A stretch of DNA of 64,000 nucleotides from Roseicitreum antarcticum (lineage in GTDB: Bacteria; Pseudomonadota; Alphaproteobacteria; Rhodobacterales; Rhodobacteraceae): positions 930,001 through 994,000 of the forward strand of contig NZ_CP061498.1 in assembly GCF_014681765.1 (NCBI RefSeq), given 5' to 3'. This document shows positions 29,966 to 39,659 of this stretch, in pieces. The translations under genes were made by a program, and so were the position numbers. Positions within the stretch are counted from its first letter, which is position 1; each line of letters opens with the position of its first letter. The notes under the pieces are model-generated. The model saw only the letters and a list, made by a program, of their open reading frames with translations, had not been told where the DNA came from and did not search any database.

Positions 29966-32001
29966 GGCGCGGGGTCGGCTGCGGGAACCGAAGCCGAAGC
30001 GGTCGCGGCAGCCGCGCCATCCCCCCCATCCTCCGGTGCCTCAGCCCCCTCGGGCGCCAGCAAGATCAGCGCGGCCCCGGCCTCGACCTGCGTGCCCGGC
30101 CCGGCCAGCACCTCGGCGACCGTGCCGTCGCGCGCCGCCACCAGCGTATGCTCCATCTTCATCGCTTCCAGCACCGCAAGCCGCGTGCCCGCCACGACCC
30201 GGTCGCCCGGTGCCACCAGTACATCGCGCACCAGCCCCGGCATGGGGGCCAGCACCACACTGTCATCACCCCCCGCAGCCCCCGCGCGCGCCAGCGGATC
30301 AACGACGCTGAACACCGTCGCCCCGCCCATCACCGCCGGGTCGAACACCGTCACCTCATCGCCCGCGCGCACGGCGACCGCCGCAACCTTTGCACCATCC
30401 ACCCGCAACCCGGCGTCACCGTAGGCCACCGCGTGAACGGAACCTTCCAGCCCAACCTCAAACCGACCAGCACCCAGCGTGCTGACCGCGACATCCCGCG
30501 CCACACCACCTTGCGTCAGCGTGACCCGCTGCACCAAAGGCTGCCACAGGCAAAAGCCCGACAGCGCCCCGCCCGCGCCCGCGCCCGCCAGCCCCAGCGC
30601 ATGCAGCGCCGCGACGCACCATTGCGCCGGACCGGGATCGGGCAATGCAGTCAGCGCATCAATATCGCGCGCGATCAGCCCGGTGTCGACATCGCCCATC
30701 CCAAAGCCTTCGTGCCGCGCCAACGCCGCCAGAAACGCAAGGTTCGTCACTGTCCCCGCCACCTGCGTATGCTCCAACGCCGCGGCCAGGCGCGACAAGG
30801 CCACCGCGCGGGTGGGGCCATGCACGATGACCTTGGCGATCATCGGATCATACCACGGGCTGATCGTATCGCCCGCGCGCACCCCGCTGTCAGCGCGCAC
30901 GCCCTCAGGAAAGCGCAGATGCGTCAGCCGCCCCGTGGCGGGCAAGAAGCCTGCGGCCACATCCTCGGCGTAAAGCCGTGCCTCGAAGGCATGGCCGCTC
31001 AGCACCAGGTCAGATTGCCGCGCGGGCAACCCCTCGCCCGAGGCGACGCGCAACTGCCATTCCACCAGATCGACGCCGGTGACCAGCTCGGTCACGGGAT
31101 GTTCCACCTGCAACCGCGTGTTCATCTCCATGAACCAGAAGCCATCCGGGCGCAGCCCGCCCGCGCCGTCCACGATGAATTCCACCGTTCCCGCACCGCT
31201 GTAGCCGATGGCCTTGGCCGCGCGTACCGCCGCCGCCCCCATGGCCGCGCGCACCGCGTCGGGCATGTCGGGCGCGGGCGCTTCCTCGATCACCTTCTGA
31301 TGGCGGCGCTGCAAGGAGCAATCGCGCTCGAACAGGTGCACGGCGTCAATACCGTCGCCGAAAACCTGCACCTCGATATGGCGGGGCTTTTCGATGTATT
31401 TTTCAACCAATACGGCATCATTGCCAAAGGCATTGCGCGCCTCGGCCCGGGCGCTGTCCAGCCCTTCGGCAAAGCCCTCGGGCGCATCGACCCGGCGCAT
31501 CCCCTTGCCGCCGCCACCCGCCACCGCCTTGATCAAGACGGGATAGCCGATATGCGCGGCCTCGGCCGCCAGCAACGCCGCATCCTGCCCGGCGCCGTGA
31601 TACCCGGGGACCACCGGCACCCCCGCCTCGACCATCAGCGCCTTGGCGGCATCCTTCAGCCCCATGGCGCGGATCGCGCGGGCGGACGGACCGATGAACA
31701 CCAGCCCCGCCGCCGTGACCGCATCGACGAATTCCGGGTTTTCCGACAAGAAACCATAGCCCGGATGGATCGCCTGCGCGCCGGTCGCCTGCGCGGCGGC
31801 AATGATCGCATCGCCGCGCAAGTAGCTGTCGCGCGGGGCAGGCCCGCCGATATGCACGGCTTCATCGGCCATCGCCACATGGCGGGCGCCGGCATCAGCG
31901 TCGGAATAGACCGCCACCGTTGCCACGCCCATCCGGCGCGCGGTTTCCATCACCCGACACGCAATCTCGCCCCGGTTGGCGATCAGGATCTTGCGGAACA
32001 T
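29962..32001 (-). CDS. liuD: Methylcrotonyl-CoA carboxylase biotin-containing (alpha) subunit
   Basis: The 679-residue subunit carboxylates its own biotin and delivers it to the MccB subunit. Domains in order are biotin carboxylase (FRKILIANRGEIACRVMET at the N terminus, GGGGKGMR ATP loop, EMNTRLQVEHPVTE catalytic site), a linker, and the biotin carrier with VLEAMKMEHTL. The start MFRKILI at 32001 has a GGAGG site. Biotin would be attached by BirA (10265-11086). A hairpin with a quadruplex-type loop lies between this gene and liuB. Confidence 0.95.
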   Translation of the reverse strand: MFRKILIANRGEIACRVMETARRMGVATVAVYSDADAGARHVAMADEAVHIGGPAPRDSYLRGDAIIAAAQATGAQAIHPGYGFLSENPEFVDAVTAAGLVFIGPSARAIRAMGLKDAAKALMVEAGVPVVPGYHGAGQDAALLAAEAAHIGYPVLIKAVAGGGGKGMRRVDAPEGFAEGLDSARAEARNAFGNDAVLVEKYIEKPRHIEVQVFGDGIDAVHLFERDCSLQRRHQKVIEEAPAPDMPDAVRAAMGAAAVRAAKAIGYSGAGTVEFIVDGAGGLRPDGFWFMEMNTRLQVEHPVTELVTGVDLVEWQLRVASGEGLPARQSDLVLSGHAFEARLYAEDVAAGFLPATGRLTHLRFPEGVRADSGVRAGDTISPWYDPMIAKVIVHGPTRAVALSRLAAALEHTQVAGTVTNLAFLAALARHEGFGMGDVDTGLIARDIDALTALPDPGPAQWCVAALHALGLAGAGAGGALSGFCLWQPLVQRVTLTQGGVARDVAVSTLGAGRFEVGLEGSVHAVAYGDAGLRVDGAKVAAVAVRAGDEVTVFDPAVMGGATVFSVVDPLARAGAAGGDDSVVLAPMPGLVRDVLVAPGDRVVAGTRLAVLEAMKMEHTLVAARDGTVAEVLAGPGTQVEAGAALILLAPEGAEAPEDGGDGAAAATASASVPAADPAP

Positions 32002-32047
32002 GCGACGCCTCCTTGCCAATCAGGCACAAACACTGCTGCTGCGCGCA

Positions 32048-32096
32048 AGCTCTCGCAAGGCGCACGGGGTGGGCGGGTGGGCGTGTGCCTTGCGAG
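32048..32096. promoter_or_regulatory. Inverted repeat with G-quadruplex motif in its loop (liuB-liuD gap)
   Basis: CTCTCGCAAGGCGCAC at 32048-32063 and GTGTGCCTTGCGAGAG at 32081-32096 form a 16-base stem with one mismatch. The loop is GGGGTGGGCGGGTGGG (32064-32079), four G runs with single-base spacers, a strong G-quadruplex pattern on the plus strand. The liu transcript carries the C-rich complement. It fills most of the 129-base gap between liuB and liuD. There is no T run, so it is not a classic terminator. Confidence 0.75.
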
Positions 32097-32130
32097 AGCG
32101 TCGCCCCAACACACACCCGCCCCAGCCCCC

Positions 32131-33735
32131 TTACATCCGGAACAAGCCAAAGCGCGTCTCCTCGATCGGGGCATTCAGCGCGGCGGACAGCGACAGATGC
32201 AGCACATCGCGGGTCTTGCGCGGGTCGATGATGCCGTCGTCCCACAGCCGCGCGCTGGCATAGAGCGGATGCGCCTGACGCTCGAACATCTCGACCGTGG
32301 GGCGCTTGAATTCGGCCTCTTCATCCGCCGACCATGCGCCGCCCGCACGCTCGATCGCGTCGCGCTTCACCGTGGCCAGAACGCCCGCCGCCTGCGCCCC
32401 GCCCATGACCGAAATCCGGCTGTTCGGCCATGTCCACAGGAAGCGCGGGGAATAGGCCCGCCCCGCCATGCCATAATTGCCCGCGCCAAACGACCCGCCC
32501 ACCAACATCGTGATCTTGGGCACATTCGTCGTGGCCACCGCCGTGACCATCTTGGCGCCATGCCGCGCGATCCCCTCATTCTCATACTTCCGGCCCACCA
32601 TGAAGCCGGTGATATTTTGCAAGAAGATCAGCGGGATATTGCGCGAACTGCACAATTCCACGAAATGCGCGCCCTTCACCGCCGCCTCGGAAAACAACAC
32701 GCCGTTATTCGCCACGATCCCCACCGGACAGCCCATCACATGGGCAAAGCCCGTCACCAGCGTTTCACCAAAGCGCGGCTTGAACTCATCAAAGCGCGAG
32801 CCATCGACCACCCGCGCGATCACCTCGCGGATGTCATAGGGCGTGCGCAGATCGGCGGGCACGGCACCCAGAATTTCATCAGGATCATAGGCCGGATCTT
32901 CCGCCGACTGCATCACCACCGTCTGGGGCTTGCGGCGGTTGAGGCTGGCGACCGCCCGGCGCGCAATGGCCAGGGCATGCGCGTCATCCTCGGCCAGATA
33001 ATCCGCCACGCCTGACAGCCGGGTGTGCACATCGCCGCCGCCCAGATCCTCGGCGCTGACAACCTCGCCCGTGGCGGCCTTCACCAAGGGCGGCCCGGCC
33101 AGAAAGATCGTGCCCTGATCGCGCACGATGATGGTCACATCCGACATCGCGGGCACATAGGCCCCACCGGCAGTGCACGACCCCATCACCACAGCGATCT
33201 GCGCAATCCCCTTGGACGACATCCGCGCCTGATTGTAGAAAATGCGCCCGAAATGGTCGCGGTCGGGGAACACCTCGTCTTGCTGCGGCAGGTTCGCGCC
33301 GCCACTGTCCACCAGATAAATGCAGGGCAGATGGTTCGCCTCGGCGATCTCTTGCGCGCGCAGGTGTTTCTTCACGGTCATCGGGAAATAGGTGCCACCC
33401 TTCACGGTGGCATCGTTGCACACCACCATGACGTCCAGGCCCTGCACCCGGCCGATCCCCGCAATCACGCCCGCGCCGGGGGCAGCATTGTCATAAAGGC
33501 CATGCGCGGCAAAGGCCCCGATTTCCAGAAACGGGCTGCCGGGGTCCAGAAGGTTTGACACGCGCTCGCGCGGAAGCATCTTGCCGCGCGCCACATGCCG
33601 GTCGCGCGCCTTCGCGCCGCCACCCGCCGCAGCAAGCTCTGCCGCCGCGCGCATCTCGGCCAGCGCGTCCAGATGTGCGGCCCGGTTGGCGCGGAACGTG
33701 TCAGACCCGGTCAGGATGGCAGAGCTTAGTTTCAC
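32131..33735 (-). CDS. liuB: Methylcrotonyl-CoA carboxylase carboxyltransferase (beta) subunit
   Basis: The 534-residue carboxyltransferase moves CO2 from biotin to 3-methylcrotonyl-CoA. It has the two crotonase-like halves, with [15 protein letters not shown] in the first and [16 protein letters not shown] and [20 protein letters not shown] in the second. This combination is typical of MccB rather than the propionyl-CoA enzyme. It overlaps the upstream acyl-CoA synthetase gene by 4 bases and is followed by the quadruplex-loop hairpin and liuD. Confidence 0.96.
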   Translation of the reverse strand: MKLSSAILTGSDTFRANRAAHLDALAEMRAAAELAAAGGGAKARDRHVARGKMLPRERVSNLLDPGSPFLEIGAFAAHGLYDNAAPGAGVIAGIGRVQGLDVMVVCNDATVKGGTYFPMTVKKHLRAQEIAEANHLPCIYLVDSGGANLPQQDEVFPDRDHFGRIFYNQARMSSKGIAQIAVVMGSCTAGGAYVPAMSDVTIIVRDQGTIFLAGPPLVKAATGEVVSAEDLGGGDVHTRLSGVADYLAEDDAHALAIARRAVASLNRRKPQTVVMQSAEDPAYDPDEILGAVPADLRTPYDIREVIARVVDGSRFDEFKPRFGETLVTGFAHVMGCPVGIVANNGVLFSEAAVKGAHFVELCSSRNIPLIFLQNITGFMVGRKYENEGIARHGAKMVTAVATTNVPKITMLVGGSFGAGNYGMAGRAYSPRFLWTWPNSRISVMGGAQAAGVLATVKRDAIERAGGAWSADEEAEFKRPTVEMFERQAHPLYASARLWDDGIIDPRKTRDVLHLSLSAALNAPIEETRFGLFRM

Positions 33736-35327
33736 GGTGTCTTTCCTTCATCAAGGGCATCGTCGGCATCGCCCGCCTCAGCCATAGCCCGCGCCTTCAA
33801 CGCGCGCCGGATGATCTTGCCCGTCACCGTCATCGGCAGGCTGTCCACAAACGTCACTTCGCGCGGGGTCAGATGGTGCGACAGGTTGCGCCCGACATGG
33901 GCTTTCAATGCCTGCGCCAAGGCTTCATCGCCGGTGTGCCCCGGCGACAGCACCACATAAGCCACCACCGCCTGCCCCCGCAGCGCGCAGGGTTTGCCGA
34001 CCACGGCGGCCATGCTGACCGATGCGTGGCGGATCAGGCAATCCTCGATCTCTGACGGGCCAATCCGGTAGCCCGCGCTGCTGATCACATCATCCTCGCG
34101 CCCCACAAAGCGCAGATCCGGCCCGTCCCAGATGCCCCGGTCGCCGGTCAGCATCCAGTCGCCCCGGAACTTTTCCGCCGTCGCCGCCGCGTTCTGCCAA
34201 TACCCCAGCATCATCGAGGCCGCGCCGCGCGCCACCGCAACCTCGCCCTCGGCATCCGCGACCGGCTGCCCGGTGTCGTCGAGCACCGCCAGCTCAAACC
34301 CCGGCACCGCGCGCCCGATGCAGCCCGGCCGCGTGACAAACAGCCCCGCGCAACTGCTGGCCACCATGTTGCATTCGGTCTGGCCGTAGAACTCGTTGAT
34401 CGTCAGCCCGAACGCCCCGCGCCCCCAGTCCAGCATCTGCGCGCCCAAAGGTTCCCCCCCCGACGCGACCGAGCGCAGGCCCGGGAGCCGCACCCCATCG
34501 GCGCGCAGCATCTTCAGCGCGGTCGGCGGAAAGAACACGTTGCGCACCGTCCCCGCGCGGATCACCTTGAGACACGCGGCGCTGGTAAACTTCGGCAAAC
34601 GCGCGGCCACCACCGGCACCCCCAGCGCCAACCCCGGCATCAGCACGTCGAACAGACCGCCAATCCAGGCCCAGTCGGCGGGCGTCCAGAGGCAATCGCC
34701 CGGCTGGCCCAGATAATCATGGCTGACCTCTACCCCCGGCAGATGCCCGGTCAGCACCAGGTGGCCATGCAGCGCGCCCTTCGGTGCCCCTGTGGTGCCC
34801 GAGGTATAGATCAACACCGCCGGATCCTCTGGCCCGGTGTCGGCGATGGGGAATGGCGCGCGCTCCAGCGTCAGATCCTCGGGCACATGCAGGGGCAGCG
34901 AAAGGCCCCCCAACGCGCCCGCCCCTTCGGCGTCGCAGACCACATGGCGCGCGCCACTGTCGCCCAGCCGGACGCGCAAGGCATCGGGGCCGAACAACTT
35001 GAACAACGGGACCGAGATCGCGCCCAATTGCCACACCGCCAGATGCGCCGCCGCCGTCCACGGGCTTTGCGTGCGAAACACCGCCACCCGGTCGCCGGGG
35101 CCGACGCCCGCGCCCGCCAGATGCCGCGCCAACCCATGCGCCATCCCGGCCAGATCACCGAAACTCAGATCCACCCGGGTCTCGCCCGTCAGATCAATCA
35201 GCGCGAGGCCCCCGGGCTCTGCCGCCGCGCGGTCGAAACACGCCTGCCGCGCCATGTTGAGGCGGGGCGGCAGGTTCCACCGGAACCCGTCGCGCAGGGC
35301 GCGATAACTGCTGGCCGGGCGCAGCAT
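33732..35327 (-). CDS. Acyl-CoA synthetase (AMP-forming)
   Basis: A 531-residue ANL-superfamily enzyme. The AMP-binding loop [11 protein letters not shown], the GQTECN motif, the LTGDRG hinge region and a C-terminal catalytic lysine in [11 protein letters not shown] are all present. Similarity of layout is to medium-chain/acetyl-CoA-synthetase-like enzymes. Position between liuA and liuB suggests it activates a branched short-chain acid such as isovalerate, or acetoacetate produced by the pathway. The ATG at 35327 overlaps the stop of a 42-codon frame upstream; a GTG at 35336 is an alternative start. Confidence 0.85.
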   Translation of the reverse strand: MLRPASSYRALRDGFRWNLPPRLNMARQACFDRAAAEPGGLALIDLTGETRVDLSFGDLAGMAHGLARHLAGAGVGPGDRVAVFRTQSPWTAAAHLAVWQLGAISVPLFKLFGPDALRVRLGDSGARHVVCDAEGAGALGGLSLPLHVPEDLTLERAPFPIADTGPEDPAVLIYTSGTTGAPKGALHGHLVLTGHLPGVEVSHDYLGQPGDCLWTPADWAWIGGLFDVLMPGLALGVPVVAARLPKFTSAACLKVIRAGTVRNVFFPPTALKMLRADGVRLPGLRSVASGGEPLGAQMLDWGRGAFGLTINEFYGQTECNMVASSCAGLFVTRPGCIGRAVPGFELAVLDDTGQPVADAEGEVAVARGAASMMLGYWQNAAATAEKFRGDWMLTGDRGIWDGPDLRFVGREDDVISSAGYRIGPSEIEDCLIRHASVSMAAVVGKPCALRGQAVVAYVVLSPGHTGDEALAQALKAHVGRNLSHHLTPREVTFVDSLPMTVTGKIIRRALKARAMAEAGDADDALDEGKTP

Positions 35328-35455
35328 CACAGGCACCCCGGCTGCGGCACTACAGCCATGGCCATGACGCCCGCGCCGCGCGCCCCGGCTTTGGCGCGCA
35401 AGGCCGCGCCGCAGCCGCGATCCGCCAGCGCAATCAGGGGTGCCACCCGCCGCAT
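35327..35455 (-). CDS. Possible 42-residue reading frame coupled at both ends
   Basis: Between the LprI-like gene and the acyl-CoA synthetase gene there is a frame that starts in the TGATG overlap with the upstream stop and ends in a TGATG overlap with the downstream start. The product (beginning [14 protein letters not shown], with two cysteines) is not recognised and has no clear domain. It may be a genuine small coupled gene or a chance frame in a gap of about 130 bases. Confidence 0.3.
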   Translation of the reverse strand: MRRVAPLIALADRGCGAALRAKAGARGAGVMAMAVVPQPGCL

Positions 35456-35958
35456 CACATCGGCCTCAGCGCCAGGTCCAGCATCAGCGTCTGCCGCGCA
35501 GTCAGGTCCAGCAGACAGCCGACATAGATCGTGCTGGCCCCGGTGCCGCCGAACCAGTCCAGCGCGGCATATTCGCAACTGCGGTCACGAAACGCGATCC
35601 ACGCCCGCTGCATGTCGCGCAGGGCATCGGCACCGGACGGGCGGTCGGGGTCGAACGCTTCGGCATCGCGCGCGCGCTCTTTCGCCATCAGGTCGCTGTA
35701 TGACACGTTCAGCCGCGCGTCCCACCATTGCACCTCGGCATCGGTGCACGCGTTCATGCCATAGGTGGAATAGCCGCCCTCGGTGCTTTCCATGCACGCT
35801 TTCGCCGCCAGCCCGATACATTCCGCCCCGTCCCCGGCATGCGCCACGCAATTCGCCAGCAGCACCGGGTTGAACGCAATATCTTGCGCCTGCGCGGGGG
35901 CTGCCAGCAGCAACGCCGCCAATACCGCCCCGCCTGAAATCCCCAAGGCCGGTGTCAT
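35455..35958 (-). CDS. LprI-like (DUF1311) exported protein
   Basis: The 167-residue product has a signal peptide ([19 protein letters not shown], cleavage after AQA) and a mature domain with paired cysteines ([41 protein letters not shown]). The pattern [15 protein letters not shown] and [16 protein letters not shown] is typical of the DUF1311 domain found in lysozyme inhibitor LprI. It is expected in the periplasm. It overlaps liuA by 4 bases, an unexpected location in a leucine-degradation operon. Confidence 0.8.
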   Translation of the reverse strand: MTPALGISGGAVLAALLLAAPAQAQDIAFNPVLLANCVAHAGDGAECIGLAAKACMESTEGGYSTYGMNACTDAEVQWWDARLNVSYSDLMAKERARDAEAFDPDRPSGADALRDMQRAWIAFRDRSCEYAALDWFGGTGASTIYVGCLLDLTARQTLMLDLALRPM

Positions 35959-37118
35959 CCCATCGCCCCCATCATCTCGCGGCCTACCAGCATCCGGCGG
36001 ATCTCGGACGTGCCCGCGCCGATCTCCATCAACTTCGCATCGCGGAACATCCGGCTGACGGGGCTGTCGTTCATGAAGCCCGCGCCGCCCATCGCCTGCA
36101 CCGCCTGATGCGCGACCACCATCGCCTCTTCCGAGGCATAGAGCACACAGGCCGCCGCATCCTGCCGGGTCACATCGCCCCGGTCGCAGGCCTTCGCGAC
36201 CTCATAGACATAGGCCCGGGCCGAATTCATCTTGGTGTACATATCGGCGATCTTGCCCTGCATCAGTTGGAAATCCCCGATGCGCTGGCCGAACTGCTTG
36301 CGCTCGGTCATGTAGGGCATGATCTCATCCAGACAGGCGGCCATGATGCCGGTGCCGATGCCCGACAGCACCACGCGCTCATAATCAAGGCCGGACATCA
36401 GCACGCGCACGCCGCGCCCTTCCTCGCCCAGCACATTTTCGAACGGCACTTCGACATCCTCGAACACCAGCTCTGCCGTGTTCGAACCCCGCATGCCCAG
36501 CTTGTCGAAATGCGCGCTGGTCGAAAAGCCCGCCATGGATTTTTCGATCAGGAAGGCCGTGATCCCGCGCGACCCGGCGTCGGGGTCGGTCTTTGCATAC
36601 ACCACCAGCGTATCGGCATCCGGCCCGTTGGTGATCCAGTATTTCGTACCGTTCAGGACGTAGCGGTCGTTGCGCCGCTCGGCCCGCAGGCGCATGCCCA
36701 CGACGTCGCTGCCTGCACCCGCCTCGGACATCGCCAGCGCGCCGACATGCGCGCCGGAAACCAGCCCGGGCAGGTATTTTTCTTTCTGTGCTTGGGTGCC
36801 GTTCAGGCTGATCTGGTTCACGCACAGGTTGGAATGCGCCCCATACGACAGCGCGACCGAGGCCGAGGCCCGCGCGATTTCCTCCACCGCCACGGTATGC
36901 GCCAGATAGCCCATGCCCGCGCCGCCGAATTCCTCGGACACGGTGATGCCCAACAGGCCCAGATCGCCCATTTCGGCCCACAATTCGGGGGGGAAATGGT
37001 TGGTGCGGTCCACGTCGGCGGCGATGGGTTTTACCCGCTCCTGCGCCCAGCGGTGCACCATATCGCGCAGCGCGCCGATGTCTTCGCCCAGATCAAATCG
37101 CATGGATGCGGTGAACAT
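35955..37118 (-). CDS. liuA: Isovaleryl-CoA dehydrogenase
   Basis: The 387-residue acyl-CoA dehydrogenase makes 3-methylcrotonyl-CoA, passing electrons to ETF. It has the FAD/substrate segments [15 protein letters not shown] and [18 protein letters not shown], the [10 protein letters not shown] helix with the glutamate at the position of the catalytic base of isovaleryl-CoA dehydrogenases, and the C-terminal [15 protein letters not shown] and [15 protein letters not shown]. The start at 37118 has a GGGAGGGG site; the frame also opens 13 codons upstream but that lies over the promoter/operator. It is the first gene of the liu operon. Confidence 0.94.
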   Translation of the reverse strand: MFTASMRFDLGEDIGALRDMVHRWAQERVKPIAADVDRTNHFPPELWAEMGDLGLLGITVSEEFGGAGMGYLAHTVAVEEIARASASVALSYGAHSNLCVNQISLNGTQAQKEKYLPGLVSGAHVGALAMSEAGAGSDVVGMRLRAERRNDRYVLNGTKYWITNGPDADTLVVYAKTDPDAGSRGITAFLIEKSMAGFSTSAHFDKLGMRGSNTAELVFEDVEVPFENVLGEEGRGVRVLMSGLDYERVVLSGIGTGIMAACLDEIMPYMTERKQFGQRIGDFQLMQGKIADMYTKMNSARAYVYEVAKACDRGDVTRQDAAACVLYASEEAMVVAHQAVQAMGGAGFMNDSPVSRMFRDAKLMEIGAGTSEIRRMLVGREMMGAMG

Positions 37119-37137
37119 CGCCGACCCCTCCCCAAGG

Positions 37138-37161
37138 TTTATTGAACGCCCGTTCAATAAA
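37138..37161. promoter_or_regulatory. Perfect 24-base palindromic operator at the liuA promoter
   Basis: Arms TTTATTGAACG (37138-37148) and its exact complement (37151-37161) flank a 2-base spacer. The site lies between the -10 box and the liuA ribosome site, where a bound repressor would block initiation. Size and symmetry fit TetR-family operators; leucine-degradation genes in alphaproteobacteria are known to be controlled by LiuR (MerR family) or LiuQ (TetR family). No TetR or MerR gene is seen in this window. Confidence 0.8.
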
Positions 37162-37188
37162 ACTAACGGCCCGCCTGAGTCGGGTCAA
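37160..37188 (-). promoter_or_regulatory. Candidate liuA promoter
   Basis: On the minus strand TTGACC (37183-37188) and TAGTTT (37160-37165) are 17 bases apart. The -10 element touches the 24-base palindrome. This is a good match to sigma70 promoters and places the transcription start inside the palindrome. Confidence 0.6.
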
Positions 37189-37296
37189 GTGGGTCGCGCG
37201 CCCCGCAACACAGCGCGACGTTGCGTTACGACCTGCCGCGCGCGCGCAGATCTGGGCGCAAGTCAGGGCGCATATCTGGGCGCTTTCAGCAAAGCG

Positions 37297-37890
37297 TCAC
37301 CGGAACACCATCAGCGCCGACAGCGCCAGCAGCGCCGCCATGATCCGCATGAAGATCTTCCACCGCAGGGGCGAGGTCAGCAGCGTTGTCAGCAATGCCC
37401 CCGCGCTGGTCCAGAACAGGCAGACGCCCAGGTTCACGCCGCTGAACGCCACGCCCAGCCGCGCGCCCTCCCACAGCGCAGGCCAGCCCGCGCCGTAGCC
37501 GGCGGATGCCGCAAAGGCGATTGCCCAGACCTTGGGGTTGATCCACTGGAATAAAACCGCCTGCCAGAACCGCATCGGCTGGCCCGCGTCATCCACCTCG
37601 GCCCGGGGGCCGCGTGTCGCCTTGAAGTAATTCCACGCCATATAGACGATCCAGGCCGCCGCCAGCACGCGCAGCACCATCGCCAGCCCGGGATTGGCCA
37701 GGATCAGCGCGCCAACGCCAAACGCCGTGATCCCCGCCGTGATCCCCACCCCCAGCACCACGCCGAACAGATGCGGCAGGCTGCGCACAAAACCGAACCG
37801 CGCGCCCGATGCCGTCAGCATGATGACATTCGGCCCGGGGGAAAACAGGCCCAGAAACACGAAGGTGTAAAGCAGCGGATCAAAGAACAT
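37297..37890 (-). CDS. LysE/RhtB-family amino-acid exporter
   Basis: A 197-residue membrane protein with about six helices. The family signature SPGPNVIMLTASGARFGFVR near the N terminus and QWINPKVWAIAFAASAGYG are clear. The family exports amino acids and related compounds; the substrate here is unknown. The ATG at 37890 (MFFDPLLYTFVFLG) gives the usual N terminus. It is on the minus strand upstream of liuA, with a gap of about 130 bases that holds the liu promoter, so it is probably a separate unit. Confidence 0.9.
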   Translation of the reverse strand: MFFDPLLYTFVFLGLFSPGPNVIMLTASGARFGFVRSLPHLFGVVLGVGITAGITAFGVGALILANPGLAMVLRVLAAAWIVYMAWNYFKATRGPRAEVDDAGQPMRFWQAVLFQWINPKVWAIAFAASAGYGAGWPALWEGARLGVAFSGVNLGVCLFWTSAGALLTTLLTSPLRWKIFMRIMAALLALSALMVFR

Positions 37891-38030
37891 CGTGAAAGGC
37901 CCCGTCTTGGGCACGCAGGCAAGAATGGGCGCATTTTGCCCCCGGCGCCGCGCACCTGTCATTGCAATAAATGCGCCCCGGCAAAGGGGGGCGAAGCGCT
38001 ACACGGGTGCGGCCCCCCCTTTGGCGCGTC

Positions 38031-38058
38031 ATCGCCCGGCCTGTCTCGGCCGGGCGAT
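38031..38058. terminator. Strong hairpin downstream of dctM
   Basis: ATCGCCCGGCC (38031-38041) and GGCCGGGCGAT (38048-38058) form an 11-base perfect stem with a 6-base loop. A second, weaker inverted repeat (AAAGGGGGG near 37984 with CCCCCCTTT near 38014) lies beside it. Both sit between the end of dctM and the start of the LysE gene, so they probably end dctPQM transcription, though T runs are short. Confidence 0.5.
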
Positions 38059-38092
38059 TCATACCTCAGGTGCCCCGTTTCAGGCCCGCATC

Positions 38093-38128
38093 AGGCCCAG
38101 ACCGAGGCCCAGACCGAAGCCCAGACTG
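38093..38128 (+). repeat. Three tandem 12-base units after dctM
   Basis: Three consecutive copies of a unit close to AGGCCCAGACCG run from 38093 to 38128 (the third is AAGCCCAGACTG), with a related CAGGCCCGCAT just before. They lie in the non-coding tail downstream of the dctM stop codon. No spacers of CRISPR type are present. Confidence 0.7.
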
Positions 38129-38147
38129 CGGCGCAATCTCTGGCCCG

Positions 38148-39530
38148 TCAGCCCAGCACGAAACTGGGGAACCACAGCACCACGGCCGGGAAGGCCAGAC
38201 ACATCCCCAACCCCGCAAGCTGCAGCATCACGAACGGGATGATCCCCTTGTAGATCTGCTGGATCTTCACCTCGGGCGGGGCGACGCCTTTCATGTAGAA
38301 CAGCGCAAAGCCGAACGGTGGCGTCAAGAAGCTGGTTTGCAGGTTCACCGCCACCAGGATCAGGAACCAGATGATGATCGGCTGGCTTACGCCGTCCCAT
38401 TGGCCGACATGCCCCCCGAAATCCAACAGGCCCACGATGGGCGCAAAGATCGGCAGCACGATCAGCGTGATCTCGATCCAGTCAAAGAAGAAGCCCAGCA
38501 AGAACACCATCGCCATCAGCACGAACAGGATGGACCAGGGGCCAACCCCGTTGTTCTGGATGAACTCGACGATCAGATGCTCACCGCCCAGCGTGCGGAA
38601 CACGAAGGCAAAGGCCGTGGCGCCCACGAAGATGCCAAACAGCATCGCGCCCGTCAGGGCAGACCGTTTGCAGACGTCAACGAACACCGCCCAGGTCAGT
38701 TGCTTGTTGAACCACGCCAGCAAGACCGAGCCCGCAGCCCCCACGCCCGCCGCTTCCGTCGGCGTGGCGAAACCCGCAAAGATCGACCCCAGAACCAGCG
38801 CGATCAGGAAGATCGGCGGCAGGAAGGACCGCGCGATCATCGCCCAGAACTCGCCCCGCGTGCCGGGGCCGATATCCTCGGGCATCGGCGGGGCCAACTC
38901 GGGCTTCAACCGGCACAGGATGAAGATGTAGATCAGGTAGAACAGCGCGATCAGAAGCCCCGGCATCACCGCAGCGACGAACACCGTGCCCACCGGCACC
39001 GACAACAGATCCGACATGATGACCAGCATGATCGACGGCGGGATCAAGATGCCCAGCGTCCCCGATGACGCGATCGTGCCGGTGGCCAGCGGAATGTTGT
39101 AATTCCGCTCCATCATCACCGGCAGCGCCATCAGCGTCATCATCACCACCGACGCGCCGATGATGCCGGTCGTCGCCGCCATGATCGTGCCCATCAAGGT
39201 CACCGACAGCGCCAGCCCGCCCGGCACCCGCCGCGTCAGCACCTGAAGCGCATAAAGCAGGTCGCGCGCCGCCCCTGATTTCTCCAGCATCGTGCCCATG
39301 AAGGTGAACATCGGAATCGCCACCAGCACCAGGTTCTCTACCGTGCCGCCAAAGATCCGCAGCGGGATCAACGTCAGCTGCGTCAGCCGGAAACTGCCGA
39401 ACACGTCGCCCAGTACGGCGAAACCCAGCGCGACCCCGCCCAGGATGAAGGCCACCGGATAGCCGGTGAACAGCAATATCGCCAAGGCCCCGAACATCAG
39501 GATCGGCAGGTATTCCACGAAAAATTCCAT
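38148..39530 (-). CDS. dctM: TRAP transporter large permease DctM
   Basis: The 460-residue protein is the 12-helix membrane subunit of a TRAP transporter, which couples substrate uptake to the sodium gradient. It has the family pattern: LFTGYPVAFILGGVALGFAV, IPMFTFMGTMLEKSG, GTIMAATTGIIGASVVMM and IASSGTLGILIPPSIMLVI. The ATG at 39530 gives the standard start MEFFVEYLPILMFG. It follows dctQ by about 130 bases. Confidence 0.95.
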   Translation of the reverse strand: MEFFVEYLPILMFGALAILLFTGYPVAFILGGVALGFAVLGDVFGSFRLTQLTLIPLRIFGGTVENLVLVAIPMFTFMGTMLEKSGAARDLLYALQVLTRRVPGGLALSVTLMGTIMAATTGIIGASVVMMTLMALPVMMERNYNIPLATGTIASSGTLGILIPPSIMLVIMSDLLSVPVGTVFVAAVMPGLLIALFYLIYIFILCRLKPELAPPMPEDIGPGTRGEFWAMIARSFLPPIFLIALVLGSIFAGFATPTEAAGVGAAGSVLLAWFNKQLTWAVFVDVCKRSALTGAMLFGIFVGATAFAFVFRTLGGEHLIVEFIQNNGVGPWSILFVLMAMVFLLGFFFDWIEITLIVLPIFAPIVGLLDFGGHVGQWDGVSQPIIIWFLILVAVNLQTSFLTPPFGFALFYMKGVAPPEVKIQQIYKGIIPFVMLQLAGLGMCLAFPAVVLWFPSFVLG

Positions 39531-39659
39531 TATCTCTGCGTCCTTTGAAGCATGTTGCGAAAAAGGGGGACCCGATTTTTCGCTTCCCGAACATGCGGTA
39601 TCAACAAGTGTCAGCCTGTCGCGTGCATGGAAGGGCACGCGACGCGGCTGCGATCAGGC

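Noticed and set aside
28384-33015. A 1543-codon open frame on the plus strand
   Set aside because: It runs antisense to liuE, GST, liuD and liuB, its product is rich in Arg, His and Pro, and it shows no family. It is a high-GC shadow of the real genes.
38093-38128. Tandem 12-base units as a CRISPR array
   Set aside because: Units are directly adjacent, have no spacers, and there are no cas genes.
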